Below are positions 17,850 through 25,574 of a DNA stretch of 64,000 nt, in pieces. The notes below the pieces were generated by a model. That model saw only the letters and a program-made list of their open reading frames with translations, did not search any database and had not been told where the DNA came from. A program made the translations under genes and the position numbers. Positions within the stretch are counted from its first letter, which is position 1; each line of letters begins with the position of its first letter. This stretch comes from Aerophototrophica crusticola (lineage in GTDB: Bacteria; Pseudomonadota; Alphaproteobacteria; Azospirillales; Azospirillaceae), in NCBI GenBank assembly GCA_001939945.1, contig MOEB01000001.1, forward strand, positions 141,595 to 205,594, written 5' to 3'.

Positions 17850-17932
17850 CGGAGCGTAATCCGACACGCCGCAGACGATCCCTTTCGTTCGTGAGCCGTC
17901 GGATTACGGGCTCCGCCCTAATCCGACCTACG
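17836..17932. repeat. Pair of inverted REP-type elements
   Basis: Two palindromic units face each other. GTAGGTCGGATTAG, CGGAGC and GTAATCCGAC make the first; TCGGATTAC, GGGCTCC and CTAATCCGACCTAC make the second, with about 35 bases between. This is the common 'TAGGTCGGATTA...TAATCCGACCTA' extragenic palindrome of many proteobacteria. It overlaps the stop codon of the HIT gene. Confidence 0.8.
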
Positions 17933-17983
17933 AAAGCTGGCGGCAGTGGCCCCAGATGTGCCTGACCTCACCCTCACAGTCCA

Positions 17984-18880
17984 TCACGCCGCCGCCCGCC
18001 GTTCCTCCCAGCCCAGGCGGGCGGTTTCGGTGAAGCGGGCCAGGGCGGCGGTCACCAGGGCGTCGCGGCGGCGGACCAGCACCGTGGGGGCGGTGGCGAA
18101 GGGCGCCGGTGCCGGGTGCAGGCGCAGGGCGCCGGCAAGGCGGGACCCCTCCGCCGCGGCGCGGGGCAGCAGGGCGATGCCGATGCCGGCGGCGACCCCG
18201 CCGATGATGCCCTCCAGCGTGCCGAATTCCAGCAGCCGCACATGCCGGGCGTTCAGGGCGGCCAGCATGGCCTCCAGCCGTTCCCGGTAGGCACAGCCGC
18301 GGCGGAAGCTGAGGGCGGCGAGGCTCGGCTGCTCCAGCAGGGCGGGCCAGGGGATGGCATTGGCGGCGGTGGCCACCACCATCTCTTCCACGCCCAGGGG
18401 CTCGGCGACCATGTCCGGGTGCTCCACCGGGCCGGCGACCAGGGCGGCGTCCAGCCGGTAGCCCGCCACCTCCCCCAGCAGCAGGCCAGTGGGGCCGGTG
18501 TGCAGGGTCAGCTCCACGTCCGGGTGGGCCCGGTGGAAGGCCATCAGCACGGCGGGCAGGCGGACGGCGGCCGTCGTCTCCATGCTGCCGATGGCCAGGG
18601 GGCCCCGGGGGGTGGCTGGGTCCATCAGGTCACGCAGGGCGGACCGGGCATCCGCCAGGGCGGCGGCCACCTTGCGGGCGTGGGGCAGCAGCACCTCCCC
18701 CGCCCGGGTGGGAACGACGCCGCGGCCGTTGCGGTGGAACAGGGGCACGCCGAGGGCGGCCTCCAGCGCGCGGATGCGGGCGGTGACGTTGGACTGGACA
18801 CAGTGCAGCCGCCGGGCCGCGGCGGAGATGCCGCCTTCCTCCGCCACCGCGGCGAAGAAGGCCAGGTCGGTGCTGTCCAT
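17984..18880 (-). CDS. LysR-family transcriptional regulator
   Basis: A 298-residue regulator with the LysR winged helix-turn-helix at residues 1-60 (FFAAVAEEGGISAAARRLHCVQSNVTARIRALE) and a periplasmic-binding-like effector domain from about 90. The start at 18880 (MDSTDLAFF) has a GGTGG-type site just upstream; 18892 (MGGVMDSTD) is the alternative. A longer upstream reading of the frame is not credible. It is transcribed divergently from an MFS transporter gene, the usual arrangement of a LysR regulator and its target. The inducer is unknown. Confidence 0.9.
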   Translation of the reverse strand: MDSTDLAFFAAVAEEGGISAAARRLHCVQSNVTARIRALEAALGVPLFHRNGRGVVPTRAGEVLLPHARKVAAALADARSALRDLMDPATPRGPLAIGSMETTAAVRLPAVLMAFHRAHPDVELTLHTGPTGLLLGEVAGYRLDAALVAGPVEHPDMVAEPLGVEEMVVATAANAIPWPALLEQPSLAALSFRRGCAYRERLEAMLAALNARHVRLLEFGTLEGIIGGVAAGIGIALLPRAAAEGSRLAGALRLHPAPAPFATAPTVLVRRRDALVTAALARFTETARLGWEERRAAA

Positions 18881-18891
18881 GACGCCACCCA

Positions 18892-18919
18892 TCAGGATCA
18901 GTGAACGGAGATATCCTGA
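18892..18919. promoter_or_regulatory. Candidate LysR operator between regulator and transporter
   Basis: A 7-base inverted repeat, TCAGGAT at 18892-18898 and ATCCTGA at 18913-18919, with a 14-base spacer, lies in the 83-base divergent gap. Position and arm spacing are plausible for a LysR-type regulator, but the classic T-N11-A core is not exact. Confidence 0.4.
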
Positions 18920-18963
18920 GGTTTCATTTTTCAAGATGTCAAGTCCGTGCCAGGATCGGGGCC

Positions 18964-20178
18964 ATGGATAAGACGCCCTCCCGATCCATGGCCGTTCCCG
19001 TTGCCGCCGCCGCAGGGCAGGCGCCCGGCTGGCTGGCCCCGGCCCTGGCGGGGTTCGCGGCGACGCTGCTGGGGCTGGGCCTGGCCCGCTTCGCCTATAC
19101 GCCGCTGCTGCCGGCCCTGGTGCAGGAAGGCTGGCTGACCTCATCGCAGGCCGCCTATCTGGGGGCGGCCAACCTGCTGGGGTACCTGGTCGGCGCGCTG
19201 GCGGCGGCGCCCCTGGGCGGGCGATTCGGGAACCGGGCGGTGCTGCGGGGGGCCATGGCCCTGGCGGCTCTGTCGCTGCTGGCCTGCGCCTGGAACGGCG
19301 GGCTGGTCTGGCTGAGCGTCTGGCGCATCGTCGCCGGGGCCACCGGCGCCGTGCTGATCGTGCTGGCCGGGCCAACGGTGGTGGCGCCGTTGCCCTTGGC
19401 GGTGAAGGCGCGGGCTATCGGCGTGGTCTTCACCGGGATCGGGGTGGGCGTGGTGCTGGCCGGGCTGGGCGTGCCGTTGCTGGCGGGGGCCGGCGTGTCC
19501 GCCGCCTGGCTGGTGGTGGGGGCGCTCGCCCTGCTGCTGACCCTGGCGGCATGGCCGCACTGGCCCGGGCCGGTGGCGCGTCCGGCGGGGGCGGGGGCGC
19601 CGGTGAAGGTGCGGTCGGCGCCTCTGTGGCTGTCAACCCTGGCCTATGCCGGGGATGGCATCGGCTATGTGCCGCACACCCTGTTCTTCGCCGACTTCGT
19701 GGCCCGCGGGCTGGGGCAGGGGGTGGCGGTCGGCGGCTATTATTGGGCCTTGTTTGGGGCAGGGGCCGCCTGCGGGGCCGTGTTCGGGGGATGGCTGGGG
19801 GCGAGGTTCGGCTTTCCCAAGGCCTTCGCCCTGCTGCTGACGGTGAAGGGGCTGGCCGTTGCGCTGCCGCTGGCCTCCACCACCGCACCGACGCTGGCCC
19901 TGTCCATCTTCGTCGCCGGGCTGCTGACGCCCGGCAGCGTGGCCGTGGCCTCCGGCGTCTCTGCCCTGCTGGCGGGGGCCGGGGGGCATGTGAGGGCCTG
20001 GGGGCGGATGACGGCGGCCTTCGCCCTGACCCAGGCCGTGGGCGGCTATGCCATGTCCGCCCTCTATGCCGCCACGGGGAGCCACAGGCCCCTGTTCGCC
20101 GTGGGCGCCGTGACGCTGCTGGCCGGTGCGGCCTGCGCCTGGGTGGCCCTGCGTTTCGCCAAGGAGGAGGTGCCATGA
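18964..20178 (+). CDS. MFS transporter (YbfB/YjiJ-like)
   Basis: A 404-residue protein with about 12 hydrophobic segments and the MFS start PALAGFAATLLGLGLARFAYTPLLPAL typical of the YbfB/YjiJ group. The GARFGFPKAF loop in mid-protein is a weak motif-A relative. The ATG at 18964 is chosen because upstream codons run through the divergent promoter region. Its stop overlaps the GST start by four bases (ATGA), so the two form an operon, probably controlled by the divergent LysR protein. The substrate is unknown. Confidence 0.85.
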   Translation: MDKTPSRSMAVPVAAAAGQAPGWLAPALAGFAATLLGLGLARFAYTPLLPALVQEGWLTSSQAAYLGAANLLGYLVGALAAAPLGGRFGNRAVLRGAMALAALSLLACAWNGGLVWLSVWRIVAGATGAVLIVLAGPTVVAPLPLAVKARAIGVVFTGIGVGVVLAGLGVPLLAGAGVSAAWLVVGALALLLTLAAWPHWPGPVARPAGAGAPVKVRSAPLWLSTLAYAGDGIGYVPHTLFFADFVARGLGQGVAVGGYYWALFGAGAACGAVFGGWLGARFGFPKAFALLLTVKGLAVALPLASTTAPTLALSIFVAGLLTPGSVAVASGVSALLAGAGGHVRAWGRMTAAFALTQAVGGYAMSALYAATGSHRPLFAVGAVTLLAGAACAWVALRFAKEEVP

Positions 20179-20774
20179 AGCTGTTCGTCAACAAACCGTC
20201 CCCCTATGCCCGCAAGGTGCTGGTCCTGCTGCATGAGAAGGGCGCCCTGGACCGGGTGGAGGTGGTCAACGCCGATCCCTGGGCCAACCCGGCCGACCTG
20301 CTGGCCGCCACACCCCTGGCCAAGGTGCCGGCCCTGGTGACGGATGAGGGCTGGGTGCTGCCGGAAAGCTGGGCCATCGCCGACTACCTTGACACGACCC
20401 TGCCCGGCCCGCGCCTGTTGCCCCAGGAGCCGGGGCCGCGGGGGCTGGAACTGCGCCTCGCCGCCCTGGGGCAGGGGGTGACCGACGCCGCCTTCAGCGC
20501 CGTGATCGAGGGGCGGCGGCCGGAGGGGGAGCGATCCCCCGGCTGGGTGGAACGGCAGAAGGCGGCCATCCTCCGCGCCTTGCCGGTGCTGGAGGGGGAG
20601 GTCGCTGCCCTGTCCGTCGGCTTCGGCCTGGGCGCGCTGACGGTGGCGGTGGCGCTGGACTATCTTGACTTCAGGCATGCCGCGCTGGCCTGGGGGGAGC
20701 GGGCGCCGGCCTTGCGGGAGTGGTTCGAGGGGGTGCGGGAGCGGCCGTCCATGCGGGCGACGGACCCGCGGTGA
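20175..20774 (+). CDS. Glutathione S-transferase family protein
   Basis: A 199-residue cytosolic protein. The N-terminal thioredoxin-like domain has NKPSPYARKVLVLLHEKG (Ser/Tyr in the active-site position) and the cis-Pro segment PLAKVPALVTDEG with LPESWAIADYL binding the glutathione glutamyl end. The all-helical C-terminal domain ends about residue 195. AGGAGG precedes the ATG. It is coupled to the MFS gene, which suggests a joint role in handling an electrophile or xenobiotic; that is inference. Confidence 0.88.
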   Translation: MKLFVNKPSPYARKVLVLLHEKGALDRVEVVNADPWANPADLLAATPLAKVPALVTDEGWVLPESWAIADYLDTTLPGPRLLPQEPGPRGLELRLAALGQGVTDAAFSAVIEGRRPEGERSPGWVERQKAAILRALPVLEGEVAALSVGFGLGALTVAVALDYLDFRHAALAWGERAPALREWFEGVRERPSMRATDPR

Positions 20775-20780
20775 GGGGGG

Positions 20781-21740
20781 TCAGCGCCACACCCCCAACA
20801 GTTCCACCTCTTCCCCGCCCACGCCGCGCTTGAAGGCGGTGACGCCGGGGGCCTGGTCCGGCAGCAGGCCGCCCAGGTCCAACTGGGTGCGGCCCTGGGC
20901 CTTCAGCTCCAGGATGGCGCGCCAGAGCAGCAGGTTGTGGGCGCGGGTGCGGCGGCCCTCCGCGCCCGTCCAGCCCACCTGGTAGGTGGCGGCCTGCCCG
21001 TGGCCCAGGAACAGGACGCCGGCTACCGGCTCCCCGTCCTTGCAGGCGCGGAGCAGCAGGATGTCCCCGTCCCGGTGCAGGGCGGTGCGCAGGCGGGTCA
21101 GCAAAGGGGCGGAGGGGCCGCGGAATCCCTTGGCGGCCCGGTCCTTCAGATAATGCTCCGTCAGCCAGGAAAGCTGGCTCGAGCCGTCGCGGTCCACCTC
21201 CACCGCCAAGCCGGACCGTTCCGCCTGGCTCAGGGCGTTGCGCCATTTCTGGGCCAGGGCCTTGCGCAAGGTCGCTTCATCCGGGCGCAGGTCCAGCCAG
21301 AGGGTGCGGTAGCCGGGGCCCTTGTCCTGGCGCCAGCCGGCCCAACGCAGCAGGGCGCGGTTCTCCTCCGTGTCCGGCAGCTCCGGCACGATGGCGGTCC
21401 AGCGCAGGGGGCCGGTGGGGTAGCGCTGGCGGAGCTGCTTCATCACCAGGGCCAGGATGGCGGGTTTTTGCGCCGCGGGCAGCAGCAACGGCCCGCGGTG
21501 CAGCCGGGCGACGCGGGCCAGGCCGAAGGCCCGTTTCTCCATCACCACCACCAGGCCGATGGGCTTGTCCGCCAGCTCGATGAGGCCGAGGCGGGGGGTC
21601 CAGCCCTCCACCGTCCGCATGGCGACGGCATAGCCGAAGCACTGGGTCAGGGTGCTGCGGGGGACGGCCTTCAACAGGCTTTCCCACTCGGCCACGCGGC
21701 CCACGTCCCAAAGGATGCGGAGGTCTTCGGGGGTGGTCAC
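20781..21740 (-). CDS. FemAB/GNAT-like peptidyl- or acyltransferase
   Basis: A 319-residue protein with the tandem-GNAT layout of the FemAB family. The N-terminal half has LGLIELADKPIGLVVVMEKR. The C-terminal half has LRKALAQKWRNALSQAERSGL, then VAGVLFLGHGQAATYQVGWT and LDLGGLLPDQAPGVTAFKRGVGG, which match FemAB/BioF2-like proteins. The start is GTG, four bases after the hepT stop, so it may be co-transcribed with the MntA-HepT pair. Family members add amino acids to peptidoglycan or act in polysaccharide loci; the function here is unknown. Confidence 0.75.
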   Translation of the reverse strand: MTTPEDLRILWDVGRVAEWESLLKAVPRSTLTQCFGYAVAMRTVEGWTPRLGLIELADKPIGLVVVMEKRAFGLARVARLHRGPLLLPAAQKPAILALVMKQLRQRYPTGPLRWTAIVPELPDTEENRALLRWAGWRQDKGPGYRTLWLDLRPDEATLRKALAQKWRNALSQAERSGLAVEVDRDGSSQLSWLTEHYLKDRAAKGFRGPSAPLLTRLRTALHRDGDILLLRACKDGEPVAGVLFLGHGQAATYQVGWTGAEGRRTRAHNLLLWRAILELKAQGRTQLDLGGLLPDQAPGVTAFKRGVGGEEVELLGVWR

Positions 21741-21744
21741 GATG

Positions 21745-22119
21745 TCAGTCGGCCGCCGGGTCAGGACAGGCGTCGAGCATCCGGAAAAGGGCAGATTTCA
21801 GGTCCGGCAGCTCATCCGTGATGGTCTGATAGATGCGGGCGGGGTCGATGCCGTCATACTCGTGGATGACCTTGTTCCGCAGGTCCCCGATTACCCGCCA
21901 AGGGGCGCGGGTGTACAGGGCGGCCAAGTCGGCGGGGACATGCCGGGACGCCTCACCGATGATCTCGATGTTGCGGACGCAGGCATCGATTGTCTTCTGG
22001 TCCGCCAGGAAAGCGGCCAAGCCCATGCCCGCCGTATAATCCTGGATGCGGTTGATCGACCCCAGCATGTCCAGCAGCCGCTGGCGGATCCGGACGGGAT
22101 CAGAAGACTTTGACGGCAT
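21745..22119 (-). CDS. hepT: HepT-type HEPN RNase toxin (DUF86)
   Basis: A 124-residue all-helical HEPN protein. The catalytic R-x4-H-x-Y motif is present as R81-NKVI-H86-E-Y88 (LRNKVIHEYDG), preceded by RNIEIIGEASRHVP, diagnostic of DUF86/HepT. In characterised pairs the MntA nucleotidyltransferase modifies the Tyr of this motif to silence the RNase. The start overlaps the mntA end by 20 bases, so translation is coupled. All key residues are intact, so the module looks functional. Confidence 0.9.
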   Translation of the reverse strand: MPSKSSDPVRIRQRLLDMLGSINRIQDYTAGMGLAAFLADQKTIDACVRNIEIIGEASRHVPADLAALYTRAPWRVIGDLRNKVIHEYDGIDPARIYQTITDELPDLKSALFRMLDACPDPAAD

Positions 22120-22402
22120 CGCGCAGCACCCGATCCCGTATGCCGGGTTTCAAGCCGGTCGCCTCGACGACGTCGACCGGGCCTTGGAACAGGTCGGCCA
22201 GGAAGTGTTCCAGGCCGACAAGGTCGATCAAAGTCGGCCGGCGGCGCTCATCGAATTCCACGAGCAGGTCGATATCGCTGTCGGAGCCGGCCTCCCGCCG
22301 GGCGACGGAACCGAAGACGGACATGCCACGGACCTTGTAGCGGGCAAGCTCCGTCGCCCGCCTGTCCAGGGCGGTGCGGATCGTCTCGATGTTTGGCGGC
22401 AT
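22100..22402 (-). CDS. mntA: MntA-type nucleotidyltransferase antitoxin
   Basis: A 100-residue minimal nucleotidyltransferase. The G31-S32-x10-D43-x-D45 motif (VFGSVARREAGSDSDIDLLVEF region) carries both metal-binding aspartates, with a third acidic position likely in PVDVVEA. MntA AMPylates the HepT tyrosine using ATP. The start at 22402 (MPPNIETIR) is chosen; 22414 (MQHAMPPN) is four codons longer. It is the first gene of the mntA-hepT pair and lies back to back with epmA. Confidence 0.9.
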   Translation of the reverse strand: MPPNIETIRTALDRRATELARYKVRGMSVFGSVARREAGSDSDIDLLVEFDERRRPTLIDLVGLEHFLADLFQGPVDVVEATGLKPGIRDRVLRDAVKVF

Positions 22403-22487
22403 GGCGTGCTGCATGATGGACCCACCCGGCCTGCGTACGTCACCTATATGAACCTTGTCGCGCCGCATGGCAAACAGGGCCGTCACG

Positions 22488-23564
22488 ATGGATGGAACAA
22501 CGCCCATGCCCCCCACCACCCCCCGCCTGCCCTGGTGGCACCCGGATTCCCTAGCCCGTCGGCGGCCGCACCTGAAGGCCCGGCAGTCGGTGACGCGGGC
22601 CCTGCGGCACTGGTTCGAGGGGCAGGGGTTCGAGGAGGTGGAGACGCCGGCGCTGCAGATATCCCCCGGGCTGGAGGTGCACCTGATGGCCTTCGGCACG
22701 GAGCTGGTGGGGCCGCACCCGGAGGACCGGCGGCGGCTGTACCTGCACACCAGCCCCGAATTCAGCATGAAGAAGCTGCTGGCAGGCGGCGTGCCCCGGC
22801 TGTTCCAACTGGCCCACGTCTTCCGCAACGGGGAGCGGTCGCCAACCCACCATCCGGAGTTCAGCATGCTGGAGTGGTACCGGGCCGGCGCCGGGTACCG
22901 GGACCTGATGGAGGATTGTGTCGGCCTGGTCCGGGCGGCCTGCCGGGCCACGGGGGCGGAGCGGCTGACGGGGAGGCACGGCACCTGCGACCCGTTCGGG
23001 GAGTGGGAGGTGCTGACAGTGCAGGAGGCGTTCCAACGCCATGCGGGCATCGACCTGCTGGCCACGGCGCCGGACCCGCTGCGGCCCGACCGGGACCTTC
23101 TGGCGGCGGAGGCCGCGAGGGTTGGCATCCGCACGGCGGAGAGCGACACGTGGGAGGATCTGTTCTTCCGCATCGCGCTGGAGCGGATCGAGCCGCATCT
23201 TGGCTTTGGCCGGCCCACCTTCCTGGCGGACTACCCCGTTTCCATGGCCGCGCTGGCCCGCGCCAAGCCGGAGGACCCGCGGGTGGCGGAGCGGTTCGAG
23301 CTGTATGCCTGCGGGGTGGAGCTGGCCAACGCCTTCGGGGAGCTGACGGACGCGCAGGTGCAACGCCGCCGCTTCGAGGCGGACATGGCGGAAAAGGAGC
23401 GACTGTACGGGGAGCGCTACCCCATTGACGAGGAGTTCCTGGAGGCCCTGGCCCTGATGCCGGAGTCGGCTGGCATCGCGCTCGGCTTCGACCGGCTGGT
23501 CATGCTGGTGACCGGGGCGGCGGAGATCGACGACGTGCTGTGGGTGCCGGTGGCCAAGGCCTGA
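22488..23564 (+). CDS. epmA: EF-P lysine lysyltransferase (EpmA/GenX)
   Basis: A class II lysyl-tRNA synthetase paralogue of about 358 residues that lacks the anticodon-binding domain and attaches beta-lysine (or lysine) to elongation factor P. Motif 1 region EVETPALQISPGLEVHL, motif 2 FRNGERSPTHHPEFSMLEWY and motif 3 GIALGFDRLVMLVTGA are all present. The start is uncertain: ATG at 22488 or 22506, with GGATGGAA upstream of the latter, or TTG at 22455. No efp or epmB is seen in the window. It is convergent with the coiled-coil gene and abuts its stop. Confidence 0.9.
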   Translation: MDGTTPMPPTTPRLPWWHPDSLARRRPHLKARQSVTRALRHWFEGQGFEEVETPALQISPGLEVHLMAFGTELVGPHPEDRRRLYLHTSPEFSMKKLLAGGVPRLFQLAHVFRNGERSPTHHPEFSMLEWYRAGAGYRDLMEDCVGLVRAACRATGAERLTGRHGTCDPFGEWEVLTVQEAFQRHAGIDLLATAPDPLRPDRDLLAAEAARVGIRTAESDTWEDLFFRIALERIEPHLGFGRPTFLADYPVSMAALARAKPEDPRVAERFELYACGVELANAFGELTDAQVQRRRFEADMAEKERLYGERYPIDEEFLEALALMPESAGIALGFDRLVMLVTGAAEIDDVLWVPVAKA

Positions 23565-24101
23565 TCAGGCGGCGGGCATGGCCGCGATGGGCTTCAGGCG
23601 GGGCAGGACCGAGGTGACGGTGTAGCCCTCCGACGGTGGGTATTTGCGGGCCACCTTGGCGCGCACCGCCTCCTCGCTGCTGGCCCAGATGCGGAACTTG
23701 CGTTCACCCTGCCAAGTGGGACCGCTACGGGGGTCGGGGATGCCGGCGGGGGCGAGGGGGGCGGCGACCAGGGCGATCCAGTCGGTGTCGCCCACCATCC
23801 GCCGCTCATCCAGCACGAACAGCCGGTTTTCCGGCCGGCCCATCTCCCGGATCTCCGCCTCCAGCCGGTCGCATTCCAGGGTGACGTCGCGCACCGCCAG
23901 CTTGGCCTGGCGCAGCTCCCGCTTCAGGCCAAGGCTTTCCCGCCCCGCCTTGCGCAGCCGCTCCACCTGGGCGATGCGCTTGGCCATCATGGCCTTGTAG
24001 CGGGCCTGGGCTTCCCGCACCTTGCGGACGGCCCGTTCCAGCGCGAAGGCCAGGGCGGCCCCCGCGATCATCAGCGCGACCAGGATCGGGGCGCTGAACA
24101 T
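23565..24101 (-). CDS. Membrane-anchored coiled-coil protein of unknown function (second of a pair)
   Basis: A 178-residue protein. Residues 3-22 are a single hydrophobic helix (PILVALMIAGAALAFALE). Residues about 24-90 form a charged coiled coil rich in Arg, Lys and Glu. A C-terminal alpha/beta segment (about 95-165) contains FRIWASSEEAVRAKVARKYP. It starts three bases after the stop of the preceding gene and shares its architecture and the 'IWA...AR...YP...G' pattern, so the two look like diverged duplicates. No known family is recognised. Confidence 0.7.
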   Translation of the reverse strand: MFSAPILVALMIAGAALAFALERAVRKVREAQARYKAMMAKRIAQVERLRKAGRESLGLKRELRQAKLAVRDVTLECDRLEAEIREMGRPENRLFVLDERRMVGDTDWIALVAAPLAPAGIPDPRSGPTWQGERKFRIWASSEEAVRAKVARKYPPSEGYTVTSVLPRLKPIAAMPAA

Positions 24102-24104
24102 GGC

Positions 24105-24686
24105 TCAGGCCACCGGCTCGGCCGGGGCGTCCGCCGGCTGGTCGTTAAGCGGGCCGCCGGCCTCCAGCCGGATGTTCAGCAGGCTGAAGCCCAGGGGGAG
24201 GGGGTAAAGGCGTTGAAGGTCGCGGCGGGCGTCGCTCAGCGTGTCCGCCCAGATCTCCACCACCTGCGGGGTGGCCCACTCCACGTCCAGGGTGGGGTGG
24301 GACTTGCCCTCCCCTAGGGCCTGCTGGACCTGACGGTTGATGACCCAGGCGCGGAACCGGTAGTCGGTGGAATTCTCCCGCCCCACGACGCGGATGGGCG
24401 ACTCCGCCTCCTTGCGCGAGTCCACCAGTTCCTTCTCCAGGGTGAAGCGCTTGCGGCGCAGGTTGGCCAGTTCGGCCTGGAGTTCGGTGATGCGGGCGCG
24501 CAGGTCGCTGCAACGGATGTCGAACTTGCTCTCGATCAGGGAACGGCGGGGCAGGGCCTGCTCCACCCAGCGCACTTCCGGCCGGCCCTCGATGACGGAT
24601 TCCCCGATCTTGCCCACGAGGTAGGCGAAGATCCAGGCCGCCACCGCCAGGAGCCCGCCCAGGATCAGGGCGCTGCCATAGGTCAT
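24105..24686 (-). CDS. Membrane-anchored coiled-coil protein of unknown function (first of a pair)
   Basis: A 193-residue protein with one hydrophobic helix near residues 5-25 (ALILGGLLAVAAWIFAYLVG), a coiled coil from about 45 to 95, and a C-terminal domain with VEIWADTLSDARRDLQRLYP. The start at 24686 is preferred over the longer frame from 24746, which has no supporting features. It is related in layout to the next gene downstream and forms an operon with it. No function can be assigned; scaffold or stress-sensing roles are only guesses. Confidence 0.7.
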   Translation of the reverse strand: MTYGSALILGGLLAVAAWIFAYLVGKIGESVIEGRPEVRWVEQALPRRSLIESKFDIRCSDLRARITELQAELANLRRKRFTLEKELVDSRKEAESPIRVVGRENSTDYRFRAWVINRQVQQALGEGKSHPTLDVEWATPQVVEIWADTLSDARRDLQRLYPLPLGFSLLNIRLEAGGPLNDQPADAPAEPVA

Positions 24687-24846
24687 CGCCCGCCCACCCG
24701 CGACATGCCATGCCCCCCGAAATCGTGATGCGTCGCAAGATAGCACGCCCGGACGACGGGCCTAGGGGCAGATTTCGTTGCGGGCGCATGAAGTTATGCG
24801 GCGGACGAAAGGTTTTGTCCTTGCGCCCCGCGATCCGGTGCGGGTG

Positions 24847-25440
24847 TCAGCCCGCCGCGGACAGGAGCACGCCCAGCCGGCGCGCCTCCAGCAGGAAGCC
24901 GCGGGTCATCTGCACGATGTCCGTCCGCCAATAGAGCTGGGCCAGCGGGTCCATCAGGAAGTCCCGGGGCAGCATGGCATAGCAATAGACCTCCACCTGC
25001 CGCCGGTCATGGTCCCAGGGGTCCGCGGCGTCGCGCCAGCCGATGGTCCAGCCGGCATGGGCGGCCCCGGTCTGCCAGCGCTCGAACCGCGGGGCCATGG
25101 CGGTGGCGTCCACCAGCTCGCTCGCCGGGATGGTGTAGACGATGACGAAGCGCCAGACGTTGAGCTGCACCTTCATGGACAGCACCTCCCCCAGCGCCTT
25201 CACCCGGTACAGGGCGTCGGAGGCGCCGGGGACGTGGCGCAAGGTGACCTCCGCCTTGGCCACCTGCTCCAGCCGCTCCCCCAGCGGCTCCCCGGGGCGG
25301 CGCCAGTCGGGCTGGGGATAGTCCACGGACCGCAGCACCTCTGCCATGGGGCCGGTCAGGAAGGCGGTGGTCAGGCGGCGGGCCTCCTCCAGCCCCATGC
25401 TGCCGGTCTGGGGCGGGTGAAGGGCGGGGCTGTCGGGCAT
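24847..25440 (-). CDS. Conserved-looking protein of unknown function
   Basis: A 197-residue soluble protein with no signal peptide and no membrane helix. It has strands such as VQLNVWRFVIVYTIPASEL and RQVEVYCYAMLPRDFLMDPLAQLYW, and amphipathic helices at both ends. I do not recognise a family. The start at 25440 (MPDSPALHPP) is preferred over the frame extended to 25524. It is transcribed away from thrC, with a 134-base gap between the two divergent starts. Confidence 0.6.
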   Translation of the reverse strand: MPDSPALHPPQTGSMGLEEARRLTTAFLTGPMAEVLRSVDYPQPDWRRPGEPLGERLEQVAKAEVTLRHVPGASDALYRVKALGEVLSMKVQLNVWRFVIVYTIPASELVDATAMAPRFERWQTGAAHAGWTIGWRDAADPWDHDRRQVEVYCYAMLPRDFLMDPLAQLYWRTDIVQMTRGFLLEARRLGVLLSAAG

Positions 25441-25574
25441 GCTCGGGTCTCCGGTCGATCGATGCCCCCTCAACCGGCATGGCGGCCCTGTCGTCGCGCC
25501 GGCCCTTGGGTTGCTTGCGCCCAAGGCCGGGGCGTCTGTAGGGTAGCGTCCGTTTCAGGACCAAGGTGGTTCGG

